The notes under the pieces were generated by a model. The model had not been told where the DNA came from. It made no database searches and saw only the letters and a list, made by a program, of their open reading frames with translations. A stretch of DNA of 64,000 nucleotides, taken from NCBI GenBank assembly GCA_021730105.1, contig CP072538.1, positions 496,001 to 560,000 of the forward strand. The letters are read 5' to 3'. The translations under genes and the position numbers were made by a program. Shown here in pieces: positions 1 through 8,719 of this stretch. The first letter of the stretch is position 1. Each line of letters opens with the position of its first letter. This DNA comes from Candidatus Ruthia sp. Plio_17_S18. GTDB taxonomy: Bacteria; Pseudomonadota; Gammaproteobacteria; PS1; Pseudothioglobaceae.

Positions 1-639
1 GTCAAGAATTAACAACCAATTGTTATTATTACAAATTTCTTGAACTTGATTTAAGTAATGACTATCTGGAATAATAATGCCACTCTCACCTTGGATAGGC
101 TCAAGCATAACCGCAACAACGTTATTGTTATTTTCATGGGCTTTAATGGCGTTAATGTCATTAAAGTCAATATAAATAAATTCGCTAACTAATGGTGCAA
201 AACCTGCTTGTACTTTAGTATTGCCAGTGGCTGAGAGTGTTGCCATGGTGCGTCCATGAAAGCTTTGATTAAATGTAAGTATGGTTGGGTTATTAATGTG
301 TTGAGAGTGACCATGCAAACGTGCAATTTTAATGGCCGCCTCATTGGCTTCAGCGCCAGAATTAGCAAAAAAAGCGGTGTCCATATTAGACAATTGACAT
401 AATTTTTCAGCTAAGTCTTCTTGATGTTGAATGTGATACCAATTGCTGGTATGTAGTAAATTCTCAGCTTGTATTTGAATGGCTTTTGTAATATCTTGAT
501 GGCAATGCCCAAGACCAACAACGCCAACACCACAAAGTGCATCTAGGTATTGCCTACCTTTGTCATCTGTCAGGTAGCAACCCCTGCCTTTAACGAAGGT
601 AACTTCAAGTGGTGCATAGTTTGACATTAAATAGGACAT
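1..639 (-). CDS. argD: Acetylornithine aminotransferase, N-terminal part (cut by window edge)
   Basis: Class-III PLP-dependent transaminase of arginine biosynthesis, converting N-acetylglutamate semialdehyde and glutamate to N-acetylornithine and 2-oxoglutarate. The 213 visible codons start at ATG 637-639 and read MSYLMSNYAPLEVTFVKGRG. Family motifs seen are the phosphate-binding NSGAEANE near residue 95, the SFHGRT segment near 125, and EPIQGESG near 180. The reading stops at WLLILD, where the PLP-ring Asp lies. The Schiff-base lysine and C-terminal domain are outside the window. A second in-frame ATG at codon 5 is an alternative start. A strong hairpin separates it from the next gene upstream. 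Confidence 0.93.
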   Translation of the reverse strand, partial: MSYLMSNYAPLEVTFVKGRGCYLTDDKGRQYLDALCGVGVVGLGHCHQDITKAIQIQAENLLHTSNWYHIQHQEDLAEKLCQLSNMDTAFFANSGAEANEAAIKIARLHGHSQHINNPTILTFNQSFHGRTMATLSATGNTKVQAGFAPLVSEFIYIDFNDINAIKAHENNNNVVAVMLEPIQGESGIIIPDSHYLNQVQEICNNNNWLLILD

Positions 640-660
640 TGTGTTTATCTCAAAAAGCAA

Positions 661-682
661 AAAGCCCCGAAACGGGGCTTTT
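661..682. terminator. Intrinsic terminator between the small gene and argD
   Basis: A GC stem, AAGCCCCG/CGGGGCTT, with a three-base loop is flanked by A and T runs on both sides, so it can act in either direction. It lies just after the stop of the 67-residue gene and about 20 bases before the argD start. ArgD therefore probably has its own signal, or is expressed by read-through. Confidence 0.85.
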
Positions 683-701
683 ATTACCAATCAGCAAGTT
701 A

Positions 702-905
702 TTATGACTGGTAGGTTAATGGTGGTGCCATTTCATCGTTGAGTTCATCTAATTCTTTTTTGTAGCCTTCATAAAAAGAACCAGCTGTTGGATTAATCCA
801 CTCTTCATAAGAAAAGCCATTGGCTTGTGTATGAGCTTTGAACGTATTTTGTAATGCAATTCTTTTTGCACTTAATTCATTAGAATGTTGATTTGTTGCG
901 TCCAT
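702..905 (-). CDS. Small conserved-looking hypothetical protein, 67 aa
   Basis: Not recognised. The start is well supported by an AGGAG box five bases before the ATG, and a clear intrinsic terminator follows the stop, so it looks like a self-contained transcription unit. The product is soluble and acidic, with no signal peptide, membrane segment or cysteine. It has a helical N-terminal half, then a Trp- and Tyr-containing middle (SYEEWINP, FYEGYKKE) and an acidic tail. The composition and tidy signals argue for a real gene. The function is unknown. Confidence 0.65.
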   Translation of the reverse strand: MDATNQHSNELSAKRIALQNTFKAHTQANGFSYEEWINPTAGSFYEGYKKELDELNDEMAPPLTYQS

Positions 906-1065
906 TTAATCTCCTAAATATTTAAGTAAGTAAAAACCGCTATTATATACCTTAAATAGTATTTAAGGAGGTTTTATTTGCTTTAAACACGTACAAATAC
1001 CTTATAATTTGGTTGGAGTTATGCTTTAATATAAGTGATTTTTCAATAACATTTAAGGAGTGTGT

Positions 1066-1362
1066 ATGCAGTTAAATATTTCTGGCCATCATCTTGATAT
1101 TACAGAAGCAATTAAACAACATTCACTTGCAAAATTATCCAAAATAAAACATCATTTTGATCAAGTAATTAATATTAATATGATTTTAGAGGTTGAAAAA
1201 GATGTAAAAAAAGCCGAGGCAACAATCCATGTTAGTGGTGCAGATTTATTTGCAAAAGCAGAAAGTAGCGATATGTACAACTCTATTGATCAAATGGTTA
1301 ATAAGTTAGATGCTCAAATTAGAAAGCATAAAGAAAAATTAAACGACCATAGAAAAAACTAA
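1066..1362 (+). CDS. hpf: Ribosome hibernation promoting factor, short form
   Basis: HPF/YfiA-family protein that binds the 30S decoding and mRNA channel and favours inactive ribosome dimers in slow growth. The start is ATG 1066 because AAGGAG at 1055-1060 sits five bases upstream; a GTG in the same frame at 1060 overlaps that box. The 98 residues have the family's beta-alpha-beta-beta-beta-alpha look: MQLNISGHHLDITEAIK at the start and KLDAQIRKHKEKLNDH at the basic end. There is no long-HPF dimerisation domain. It stands alone, not beside rpoN where many proteobacteria keep it. Confidence 0.93.
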   Translation: MQLNISGHHLDITEAIKQHSLAKLSKIKHHFDQVININMILEVEKDVKKAEATIHVSGADLFAKAESSDMYNSIDQMVNKLDAQIRKHKEKLNDHRKN

Positions 1363-1419
1363 TAATAATTTAAGCAATATTGAAATATGCATATCGCTTA
1401 ATAGATAAGAATAACGCCC

Positions 1420-2772
1420 ATGTCAGAAGTTGAAAACACTTCTTTTAAAGATTGCCTTCACAGATTAATGACATCTTTGGAGGACTTGAAGTATGAAGAA
1501 TCCACCTCCCAGCTTGCCGCTTTGCATCCGGCTGAAATTGCTCGTCTATTAGAAAGTGTACCGCCTAAAGGCAGAACTCAGCTTTGGTTGAATATTGATT
1601 CTGAAACTCAAGGCGACATTCTTAAATATTTAAGTGAAAATATCCAATCTCAATTATTAAATGAAATGGATGTTGACGGCATTGTAAAAGCCGCAGAAAG
1701 CTTGGATATGGATGATTTGGCTGATATTGTGCCTGTATTACCTGAATCGGCATTGCACAATTTGTTATTAACACTGGACTATAAACATAAAGACCATCTA
1801 AAACGAGTTCTGTCTTATCCTGAGGATTCTGCCGGTGGTTTGATGAATATTGATATCATCACTGTGCGTAGTGATGTGACAGTGCGTACAGTTATTCGTT
1901 ACTTGCGCTTGTTAAAAGAAATGCCAATTGATATTGATCAGGTGTTTGTGGTTGATAGAACTTATCAATATTTGGGATCTATTTACATTTCTACTTTGTT
2001 AACCAATGAAGCTGAGCAAAATATTGACCCACTTATTAACAAGGATTTAAAGCCCATTTTAGCCACTACTGCTGATAATGAGGTCGCTAGCCTTTTTGAA
2101 AAACGCAATTTAATATCTGCTCCTGTTGTTGATGAAAATAATCAACTAATTGGTCGCATTACTATTGATGATGTGGTTGATGTTATTCGTGATGAAGCTG
2201 AACATTCGGTGATGTCCATGGCAGGCTTGAATGAAGAGGAAGATATATTTGCGCCTGTTATGCAAAGTACTAAGCGTCGTAGTATCTGGCTTGGTGTTAA
2301 TTTGATTACGGTCTTTATCGCTGTCTTTTTTATTGGCCTTTTTGAAGCAACTTTGCAAGCAAAAATTGCACTGGCAATTTTGATGCCAGTCGTGGCTTCA
2401 ATGGGCGGTATTGCTGGTACGCAAACGCTTATCTTGGTAACGCGTGGTATTGCAACAGGTAGAGTGACCACATCTAATCTTAAAGTATTAATGAACAAAG
2501 AAGTGGCAATCGGCTTTTTAAATGGCATTGTCTGGTCTTTGGTTATCAGTGTGGCAACTTATGTTTGGTTTACAGATTTTATTCTAAGTTTAGTGATTGC
2601 ATTAGCAGTTATTGTTAACCTAATTTTTGCTGCTTTTTCAGGCGCATTTTTACCCTTACTATTAATTAAATTCAAAATTGATCCTGCACTGGCTGGCGGC
2701 GTTATTTTGACGACAATTACTGATGTGATTGGCTTTGTGGCTTTTTTAGGTTTGGCGGCATTAGTTATTTAA
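1420..2772 (+). CDS. mgtE: Magnesium transporter MgtE
   Basis: Inner-membrane Mg2+ channel/transporter of 450 residues, the usual length. Residues about 1-130 form the helical MgtE N domain (LHPAEIARLLESVPPKGR). Residues about 135-265 hold two CBS domains that sense cytosolic Mg2+. Five hydrophobic helices fill about 285-450, including the pore-region segment MPVVASMGGIAGTQT. Transcription is probably monocistronic. The next gene downstream is convergent, beyond a decayed spacer. Confidence 0.95.
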   Translation: MSEVENTSFKDCLHRLMTSLEDLKYEESTSQLAALHPAEIARLLESVPPKGRTQLWLNIDSETQGDILKYLSENIQSQLLNEMDVDGIVKAAESLDMDDLADIVPVLPESALHNLLLTLDYKHKDHLKRVLSYPEDSAGGLMNIDIITVRSDVTVRTVIRYLRLLKEMPIDIDQVFVVDRTYQYLGSIYISTLLTNEAEQNIDPLINKDLKPILATTADNEVASLFEKRNLISAPVVDENNQLIGRITIDDVVDVIRDEAEHSVMSMAGLNEEEDIFAPVMQSTKRRSIWLGVNLITVFIAVFFIGLFEATLQAKIALAILMPVVASMGGIAGTQTLILVTRGIATGRVTTSNLKVLMNKEVAIGFLNGIVWSLVISVATYVWFTDFILSLVIALAVIVNLIFAAFSGAFLPLLLIKFKIDPALAGGVILTTITDVIGFVAFLGLAALVI

Positions 2773-2819
2773 GATTGGTGTATGTTGTTAACCAAAAGTC
2801 TTAGATAAAAATATTGCTG

Positions 2820-2940
2820 TTGTTTTTAAGCAAAGTTTAAATTTTTCTTGAATTTGATTTAACACTTATAGATTATCTGCTTCCAGTCTAAGGACTAAGT
2901 CCCAGCCGTTGTCATAACACATAAAGATCATTTCAGCAAT
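2820..2940 (-). pseudogene. Relic of a second phosphomannomutase (algC) 3' end
   Basis: On the minus strand one frame reads YDNGWDLVLRLEADNL, a stop, then VLNQIQEKFKLCLK. This matches the end of the intact algC about 300 bases away, which reads YDNGWGLARP, then LVLRFEADDEKTLNEIQDKFKVWLKG. About ten residues (GLARPSNTTPC) are deleted and one stop is present. The simplest reading is an old partial duplication of the algC 3' end, or a lost neighbouring paralogue. This is inferred from my own alignment of the two copies. Confidence 0.7.
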
Positions 2941-2949
2941 GTTGGGTAT

Positions 2950-3130
2950 GAACTTTAAGTGTGGAATAACAATGCATTATGTGCATAACATAAACTTGGT
3001 TGAATATTTTTTTAACTAATTTTGTTGCTACATCAGGTTTGTCTAAAGCAATATATTCAGTGATTTCGTTAAATTCTAATAGTGTTGTATTGGTCCAAAT
3101 TACTTGAGCTATTTTTGCATTTTGCAAGTA
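2950..3130 (-). pseudogene. Relic of a ParE/RelE-family toxin
   Basis: The minus strand encodes IAQVIWTNTTLLEFNEITEY followed by IALDKPDVATKLVKKIF. This fits the N-terminal half of ParE-type toxins, which carry a W-T-x-x-A-x-x-D-L-x-x-I-x-x-Y-I core and then a D-x-P-x-A-A segment. The second half, with the catalytic or inhibitory C-terminus, is absent, and no antitoxin gene is adjacent. The relic is sandwiched between the intact algC and the algC relic. The match to the family is recalled, not searched. Confidence 0.6.
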
Positions 3131-3134
3131 TTTT

Positions 3135-4505
3135 CTAAAAGTTAGTAGCAATATCATTACCCTTTAGCCATACTTTGAACTTGTCTTGAATTTCATTTAG
3201 GGTTTTTTCATCATCTGCCTCAAAGCGCAACACCAAGCATGGTGTCGTGTTAGAAGGACGGGCCAGGCCCCAGCCGTTATCGTAATCTATGCGCACACCG
3301 TCAATGGTGATGATTTTTGCATTAGGAAAGTCAATATTTTTAGCTAATTTATCCATAGCGTCAAATTGCTGGCCTTGTTTTTCAAAATAAATGTTAATTT
3401 CAGGTGTGTTAATACTGTTTGGCAAGTCATCAAATACTTGCGCACAAGTTTTATCAGTTTTTGATAAGATTTCTAGTAGACGCGAGCCTGTATATAAAGC
3501 GTCATCAAATCCATACCAACGTTCTTTAAAAAAGATATGTCCACTCATTTCGCCACCAAGTACTGCGCCAGTTTCTTTTAATTTGGCTTTAATAAAACTA
3601 TGCCCTGTGCGTGACATAATTGCTATGCCACCATGCTGAACAATGTCTTTGGGCAATAGTGATGAGCATTTAACATCAAAGACAATTTTAGCGCCTTGAT
3701 TGCGTTTGAGGATGTCTCTTGAATACAATATCATTTGTTTATCAGCCCAAATTACGTTACCTTTGTTGTCAATCAAACTTAGTCGGTCGCCATCGCCATC
3801 AAAAGCAAAACCCATATCTGCACCTGTGTTTTTAACTTCTTTGATAATATCTTCAAGGTTGTGAAGTTTGGAAGGGTCAGGGTGATGGTTGGGGAAGTTG
3901 CCATCAATCAAGCAAAATAATTTTGTGACTTTAATGCCCAGTTGTTCAAATAGTTTTGGTGCAATATTACCTGCAACACCATTGCCTGCATCAACAACAA
4001 TATGCAGTGGCTTGTCTAATTTAACATCACGAGTGATACGCTCAATATAATCTTGTTCAATGTCCACCTTAGTTGAAGTGCCATGACCTGAAGAAAAATC
4101 ACTCATTTGAATACGCCGATAAAGTGCTTGAATGCGTTCACCTAAGAGCGTCTCGCCCGCAATCATGATTTTAAAGCCATTATATTCTGGTGGATTGTGT
4201 GAGCCTGTAATCATCACACCTGAGGTGCTGGCTTTAGTATGTGTTGCAAAATATACCAAAGGGGTTGGCACCATGCCAATATCCACAACATGACAGCCGC
4301 TTTCTTGAAGACCAGCTTTTAAAGCTTGCATCAAATCCATACCACTTAGACGACCATCACGACCAACAACAACACCACGCTCACCATGGGCAATGGATTC
4401 ACTACCAATTGCCAAACCGATGAGTTTGACATTTTTAGGGGATAAATCTTGCTTAACAATGCCACGAATGTCGTAAGCTTTAAAGATTGACTGCGAAATA
4501 CTCAT
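3135..4505 (-). CDS. algC: Phosphomannomutase/phosphoglucomutase
   Basis: Alpha-D-phosphohexomutase of 456 residues that interconverts hexose 1- and 6-phosphates for surface polysaccharide and LPS precursors. The phosphoserine loop is TGSHNPPEYNG with Ser102. The Mg loop is DGDGDR at 236-241. The sugar-binding loop is GEMSGH, and the C-terminal phosphate-binding segment is ARPSNTTP. The order of the four domains is complete. The start at 4505 gives the family N-terminus IFKAYDIRG. It is divergent from rseC, with 57 bases between starts. Whether it is AlgC-like or ManB-like cannot be settled from sequence alone. Confidence 0.93.
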   Translation of the reverse strand: MSISQSIFKAYDIRGIVKQDLSPKNVKLIGLAIGSESIAHGERGVVVGRDGRLSGMDLMQALKAGLQESGCHVVDIGMVPTPLVYFATHTKASTSGVMITGSHNPPEYNGFKIMIAGETLLGERIQALYRRIQMSDFSSGHGTSTKVDIEQDYIERITRDVKLDKPLHIVVDAGNGVAGNIAPKLFEQLGIKVTKLFCLIDGNFPNHHPDPSKLHNLEDIIKEVKNTGADMGFAFDGDGDRLSLIDNKGNVIWADKQMILYSRDILKRNQGAKIVFDVKCSSLLPKDIVQHGGIAIMSRTGHSFIKAKLKETGAVLGGEMSGHIFFKERWYGFDDALYTGSRLLEILSKTDKTCAQVFDDLPNSINTPEINIYFEKQGQQFDAMDKLAKNIDFPNAKIITIDGVRIDYDNGWGLARPSNTTPCLVLRFEADDEKTLNEIQDKFKVWLKGNDIATNF

Positions 4506-4562
4506 AATTTGATAAAATAACGTAAAATGAAAAGACTCATTTTAAACACAAAGGTTAATTAA

Positions 4563-4940
4563 GTGAAAAAACAGTTTGAAGTTATTGAAATTGATAATGA
4601 AATAATGGCACTTAAAGTTAATCATTCAGGTAGTTGCCATAGTTGTGAAGCGAGTAGTGGCTGTGGTACAGGTATATTGGCTAATTATTTTAATCATTAT
4701 TCTGTTTTTAACAAGCCATATCAAAGTGGTGTATCGGTGGGTGATTTTGTGACATTAGAAATTTCCTCAAGTAAATTATTTTTGCGTGCATTTATGCTTT
4801 ATATTGCCCCGATATTAGCCTTATTTTTAGGAGGTGCTATTGGTGTGGTGCTTTTTCCTCAACAAGAGTTTTGGCATATTTTGTTCTCAAGTATTGGCTT
4901 TATTGCAGCGTTATTGGGTTGTCGATTGTTTTTTAAGTAG
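4563..4940 (+). CDS. rseC: RseC/MucC-family membrane protein
   Basis: A 125-residue inner-membrane protein of the SoxR-reducing/RseC family, whose members modulate sigma-E signalling or feed electrons to SoxR. It starts with GTG. The N-terminal soluble part has the cysteine cluster Cys25, Cys28 and Cys34 (GSCHSCEASSGCGTG). Two hydrophobic segments follow, at about 78-98 and 105-124. No rseA, rseB or rpoE gene is adjacent, so its partner is unclear here. Confidence 0.85.
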   Translation: MKKQFEVIEIDNEIMALKVNHSGSCHSCEASSGCGTGILANYFNHYSVFNKPYQSGVSVGDFVTLEISSSKLFLRAFMLYIAPILALFLGGAIGVVLFPQQEFWHILFSSIGFIAALLGCRLFFK

Positions 4941-5045
4941 ATATTTTTACATAATTAAAATGGTTATTTTCTTTTCTATAAAAATGCTTATGTTTCGTTA
5001 ATGTATGGATAATTAACCCATTTATTTAATATAAATTCTTAAATT

Positions 5046-7697
5046 ATGCTAGGTCAAGATGTCGATCCTTTAGAAACCCAAGAATGGTTAGAAGCTTTTA
5101 AATCTGTTTCTCGTGTTGAAGGTGATGATCGTGTTAAGTTCTTATTAAATCAACTAATGGATATGGCACATCATGAGGGTATGGATTTGCCAACGGGTGT
5201 TAATACCTCTTATATCAACAGTATTGCTAAGGAAAAAGAAGTCGCAACAAATATTAACGCAGACATTGAAGAAAGAATTTCGGCCATTATTCGTTGGAAT
5301 GCAATGGTGATGGTGGTGAAAGCTAATCAATTGCCATATGATTTAGGTGGGCATATCGCTTCATTTGCATCAAGTGCAACTTTGTACGAAGTTGGTTTTA
5401 ACCATTTTTATCGTGGTCCTGATACTGACCAAGGTGCAGATTTGATTTTCTTCCAAGGGCATATTTCGCCAGGTATTTATTCTCGTGCTTATTTAGAAGG
5501 TCGCTTGACTGAAGCACACATGTTGAAATTCCGTCAAGAGGTTGGAAAGGAAGGATTGTCTTCTTATCCACACCCATGGTTAATGCCAGATTTTTGGCAG
5601 TTTCCAACAGTGTCAATGGGTCTAGGGCCAATTATGGCAATTTATCAAGCGCGGTTTATGAAATATCTTCATCACCGTGAAATTAAACAAACTGACAAGC
5701 GCACTGTTTGGACATATTTAGGTGATGGCGAAACTGATGAACCAGAATCATTGGGTGCTATTTCAATGGCAGGGCGTGAAAAGTTAGACAATCTTATTTT
5801 TGTTATTAATTGCAATCTTCAGCGTCTTGATGGGCCCGTGCGCGGTAATGGCAAAATCATTCAAGAGTTGGAAGGCATGTTCCGTGGCGCAGGTTGGCAT
5901 GTGATTAAGGTTATTTGGGGTGGAAAGTGGGATGCATTATTTGCTAAAGATACCCAAGGACTTTTAAAAAAACGCATGGAAGAAGTTGTAGATGGAGAAT
6001 ATCAAGCTTATAAAGCGAAAGATGGCGCTTACGTACGTAAGCATTTTTTTGGCAAGTACCCTGAATTATTAGCCATGGTTGAGCACATGAGTGATGATGA
6101 AATTTACCATCTGAATCGTGGTGGTCATGATCCTTACAAGGTATTCCAAGCTTATCATGCAGCTAAAGCATGTGGTGATAAGCCAACAGTTATTTTGGCT
6201 AAAACTGTTAAAGGTTATGGCATGGGTGAAACAGGAGAAGGTCAAAATACCACACATTCTCAGAAGAAGCTAGGGCTTAAGCAAGTTGAAATTTTTGCCA
6301 AACGTTTTGATGTGCCAGTCACTGAAGAAGACGTTAAAGCCTTAAATTTTTACAAGCCAGCACTTGATAGTGAAGAAATGGTTTATATGCGAGCTAGACG
6401 TGAAAAACTGGGCGGCTCATTACCAGTACGTGCATTTGACTTAGAGCAAATAAAAATACCTGAGTTGAGTGCGTTTGAAGCACTACTCAAATCCAGCGGT
6501 GATCGTGAAATGTCAACCACAATGGTGCTTAATCGAGTGATGTCGTTACTGTTTCGAGATAAGCAATTAGGCCCTAAAATTGTACCCATTATCCCTGATG
6601 AAGCACGTACTTTTGGCATGGAAGGCTTATTTAGACAAATGGGTATTTATTCTGCTTCTGGTCAACTTTATCAGCCTGAAGATTCAGACAAGGTCATGTG
6701 GTACAAGGAAGATAAAAAAGGTCAAGTATTGCAAGAGGGTATCAATGAAGCTGGTGCAATCTCTGACTGGATTGCAGCTGCTACGGCTTATGCAACACAC
6801 AACACCACCATGATCCCGTTTTATATCTATTACTCAAAATTCGGCTTTCAGCGCGTAGGAGATTTGGCTTGGGCAGCTGGAGACATGCAAGCTAAAGGTT
6901 TTTTAATCGGCGGCACGGCGGGGCGTACAACACTTAATGGTGAAGGTTTGCAGCATCAAGATGGTGATTCTCAATTGGTGGCAAATACAATTCCAAATTG
7001 TGTTTCTTATGACCCAACTTATGGCTACGAATTGACAGTTATTATTCGTTCTGGGCTTTATAGGATGTATGAAAAGCATGAGAATATTTTCTATTATATT
7101 ACCACAATGAACGAGTTATACACCCACCCAGAAATGCCAAAGAATTCTGAAGAAAGTATTATTAAAGGCATGTATAAACTAAGTGTTATTGGCAAGAGTG
7201 CGACACAAGTGCAATTAATGGGCTCTGGAACTATTTTAAGAGAAGTAGAAAAAGCCGCACAAATGTTAGCTGATGATTGGGATGTGAAATCCAGTATTTG
7301 GTCGGTAACAAGTTTTAACGAATTAACACGTGAAGCACAAGCCATTGATAGAGTAAATCGCTTTAACACAACTGGCATTGCACAAGTACCCTATCTTACA
7401 AAATGTTTAGAAAATGCCAAAGGTCCAGTCATTGTAGCAACTGATTACATGCGTAATTTTGCCGAGCAGATACGTAAATATGTGCCCAATCGATATGAAG
7501 TGTTAGGTACAGATGGTTTTGGACGCTCTGATTCAAGAGCCGCACTTAGAGAATTCTTTGAAGTTGATGCTAGATATGTAACGATAGCAACATTAAAAGC
7601 ACTTGCAGATGAAGGTGAGATTGACATCTCAATTGTCACACAAGCGATTGAAAAATATAAGATTAATACCAACAAACCTAATCCCATGACGGTATAA
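5046..7697 (+). CDS. aceE: Pyruvate dehydrogenase E1 component (homodimeric type)
   Basis: Thiamine-diphosphate-dependent E1 of the pyruvate dehydrogenase complex: it decarboxylates pyruvate and acetylates the E2 lipoyl group. At 883 residues it is close to E. coli AceE. The N-terminus DVDPLETQEWLEAFKSV aligns with the E2-binding region. The TPP-binding region GDGETDEPES through NCNLQRLDGPV is present, as are the transketolase central and C-terminal domains. No Shine-Dalgarno box is obvious before ATG 5046. E2 (aceF) and E3 (lpd), which usually follow directly, are not here. Confidence 0.96.
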   Translation: MLGQDVDPLETQEWLEAFKSVSRVEGDDRVKFLLNQLMDMAHHEGMDLPTGVNTSYINSIAKEKEVATNINADIEERISAIIRWNAMVMVVKANQLPYDLGGHIASFASSATLYEVGFNHFYRGPDTDQGADLIFFQGHISPGIYSRAYLEGRLTEAHMLKFRQEVGKEGLSSYPHPWLMPDFWQFPTVSMGLGPIMAIYQARFMKYLHHREIKQTDKRTVWTYLGDGETDEPESLGAISMAGREKLDNLIFVINCNLQRLDGPVRGNGKIIQELEGMFRGAGWHVIKVIWGGKWDALFAKDTQGLLKKRMEEVVDGEYQAYKAKDGAYVRKHFFGKYPELLAMVEHMSDDEIYHLNRGGHDPYKVFQAYHAAKACGDKPTVILAKTVKGYGMGETGEGQNTTHSQKKLGLKQVEIFAKRFDVPVTEEDVKALNFYKPALDSEEMVYMRARREKLGGSLPVRAFDLEQIKIPELSAFEALLKSSGDREMSTTMVLNRVMSLLFRDKQLGPKIVPIIPDEARTFGMEGLFRQMGIYSASGQLYQPEDSDKVMWYKEDKKGQVLQEGINEAGAISDWIAAATAYATHNTTMIPFYIYYSKFGFQRVGDLAWAAGDMQAKGFLIGGTAGRTTLNGEGLQHQDGDSQLVANTIPNCVSYDPTYGYELTVIIRSGLYRMYEKHENIFYYITTMNELYTHPEMPKNSEESIIKGMYKLSVIGKSATQVQLMGSGTILREVEKAAQMLADDWDVKSSIWSVTSFNELTREAQAIDRVNRFNTTGIAQVPYLTKCLENAKGPVIVATDYMRNFAEQIRKYVPNRYEVLGTDGFGRSDSRAALREFFEVDARYVTIATLKALADEGEIDISIVTQAIEKYKINTNKPNPMTV

Positions 7698-7723
7698 GTT
7701 TTGAATTAGAATAGGAGAAAAGC

Positions 7724-8062
7724 ATGACTCAAGAGGCGTACTTAAGAGAATTAAAATCAGGTGCAATCATGAAATTTGAAGACTTAATGATTCTAATTAA
7801 TAATGATTATGATTACACACCAACTTCATTTACCAATGGTGAATTAGAAAATACAATTGATGAAAATCAAGGTAGTGCCAAACTGTTCTGTTTTGCTGCT
7901 ATTCATCAATTAACACCACTAGAAACGTTACATTGTTTTGGTCAATACTATCAAGAAGTGCTTAGCACTCCTAATGGTCACTCACATAGTAATATTCGTA
8001 ACTTTGTTACTTATGGCTGGAATGGATTGACTTTTGATTCTCCTGTGCTGAATCACAAATAG
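7724..8062 (+). CDS. HopJ type III effector family protein
   Basis: A 112-residue soluble protein recognised as the HopJ family by the segments FEDLMILINNDYDYTPTSF, FCFAAIHQLTPLETLHCFG and the GWNGLTFDSP ending. Despite the family name, it is common in free-living and symbiotic gammaproteobacteria without type III secretion, where its role is unknown. It follows aceE by 26 bases behind an AGGAG box, so the two may be cotranscribed. Function should not be inferred from the effector label. Confidence 0.85.
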   Translation: MTQEAYLRELKSGAIMKFEDLMILINNDYDYTPTSFTNGELENTIDENQGSAKLFCFAAIHQLTPLETLHCFGQYYQEVLSTPNGHSHSNIRNFVTYGWNGLTFDSPVLNHK

Positions 8063-8094
8063 TTGATAAGTATTAATAGGCTGGCTATTGGTTG

Positions 8095-8262
8095 TCATAT
8101 GATGGTGTCATTGGATAGTCTAATTTGCATGGATAAATGTTTGAGCATTGCCTCCAGTTCATCAATTTTTTGAGTTTGACGAAATACCATATTGTTTAAC
8201 GCCTCAATGGTATACCCAAAGTGGGCTAATTTTTCTTCTAATTCTATTATTTTTTTATCCAC
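8095..8262 (-). CDS. slyX: SlyX-family protein, 55 aa
   Basis: A short coiled-coil protein: a GTG start gives VDKKIIELEEKLAHFGYTIE, then VFRQTQKIDELEAMLKHLS. The heptad pattern and the LE-x-KLAF/H-x-x-x-TIE-x-LN-x-x-V-x-x-Q-x-x-x-I-x-x-L core are typical of SlyX. It is slightly shorter than the usual 65-75 residues because the proline-rich tail is missing. Its 5' end overlaps the tail of the broken EamA gene upstream. The biochemical role of SlyX is not known. Confidence 0.75.
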   Translation of the reverse strand: MDKKIIELEEKLAHFGYTIEALNNMVFRQTQKIDELEAMLKHLSMQIRLSNDTII

Positions 8263-8625
8263 AGTACTTTTCCGCCATATTCATAAACACCAAGACCAAT
8301 CAATACAAGAATGATACCGCTTAATTGCACATTGGTTAAGGTTTCATGATTAAGTGTTAAGCTAAATATAATTGAAATAATGCCAGATGAAATACTTTGC
8401 GATGGATAATAAACTAAATTCATGGTAATAAATATGTCAGCGCCAGCGTGTAGATAATGGCGGATTGCTAAGCGAGTTAGGGTGGTTTTTTGTTTTTTGA
8501 TGCGTAGTAATAACAAACAGATTATTGATCCAATCAGCATTTCTTGAGGTGACGCTAAAATTAAAGCTTGATCCTAATGTTGACCAAACAATTGCAAGTG
8601 GTGTGGTTGAACCAGATGGCAACTA
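8247..8625 (-). pseudogene. Broken EamA/DMT-family transporter
   Basis: Fragments of a ten-helix drug/metabolite transporter lie in order. Near 8600 is AIVWSTLGSSF, a typical first helix. After a frameshift comes MLIGSIICLLLLRIKKQK. Then come the mid-protein segment ITMNLVYYPSQSISSGIISI and the C-terminal ETLTNVQLSGIILVLIGLGV. The whole is about 125 codons against about 290 for an intact EamA protein, so several helices are deleted as well as frameshifted. No start codon with a ribosome-binding site is present. Confidence 0.72.
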
Positions 8626-8672
8626 CTGATAAAAGACTAAAATTATTTGCATGATAATAAGCTGACCATAAA

Positions 8673-8695
8673 AAAACCACCCAATGGGTGGTTTT
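8673..8695. terminator. Intrinsic terminator after pnp
   Basis: The stem CCACCC/GGGTGG has a three-base loop and is flanked by A6 and T5 runs, so it is symmetrical and able to work in both directions. It lies 25 bases past the pnp stop on the minus strand and ends that transcript. Confidence 0.85.
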
Positions 8696-8719
8696 TATAC
8701 AACCAGTTGGTTTTGTAAG

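Noticed and set aside
2142..2528. Long open frame on the minus strand inside mgtE
   Set aside because: Opposite-strand shadow of a well-supported gene; hydrophobic composition mirrors the mgtE membrane codons and there is no start signal.
7724..8062. Evidence for a type III secretion effector
   Set aside because: The HopJ family name is historical; no secretion genes are present and homologues are common in bacteria without type III systems.
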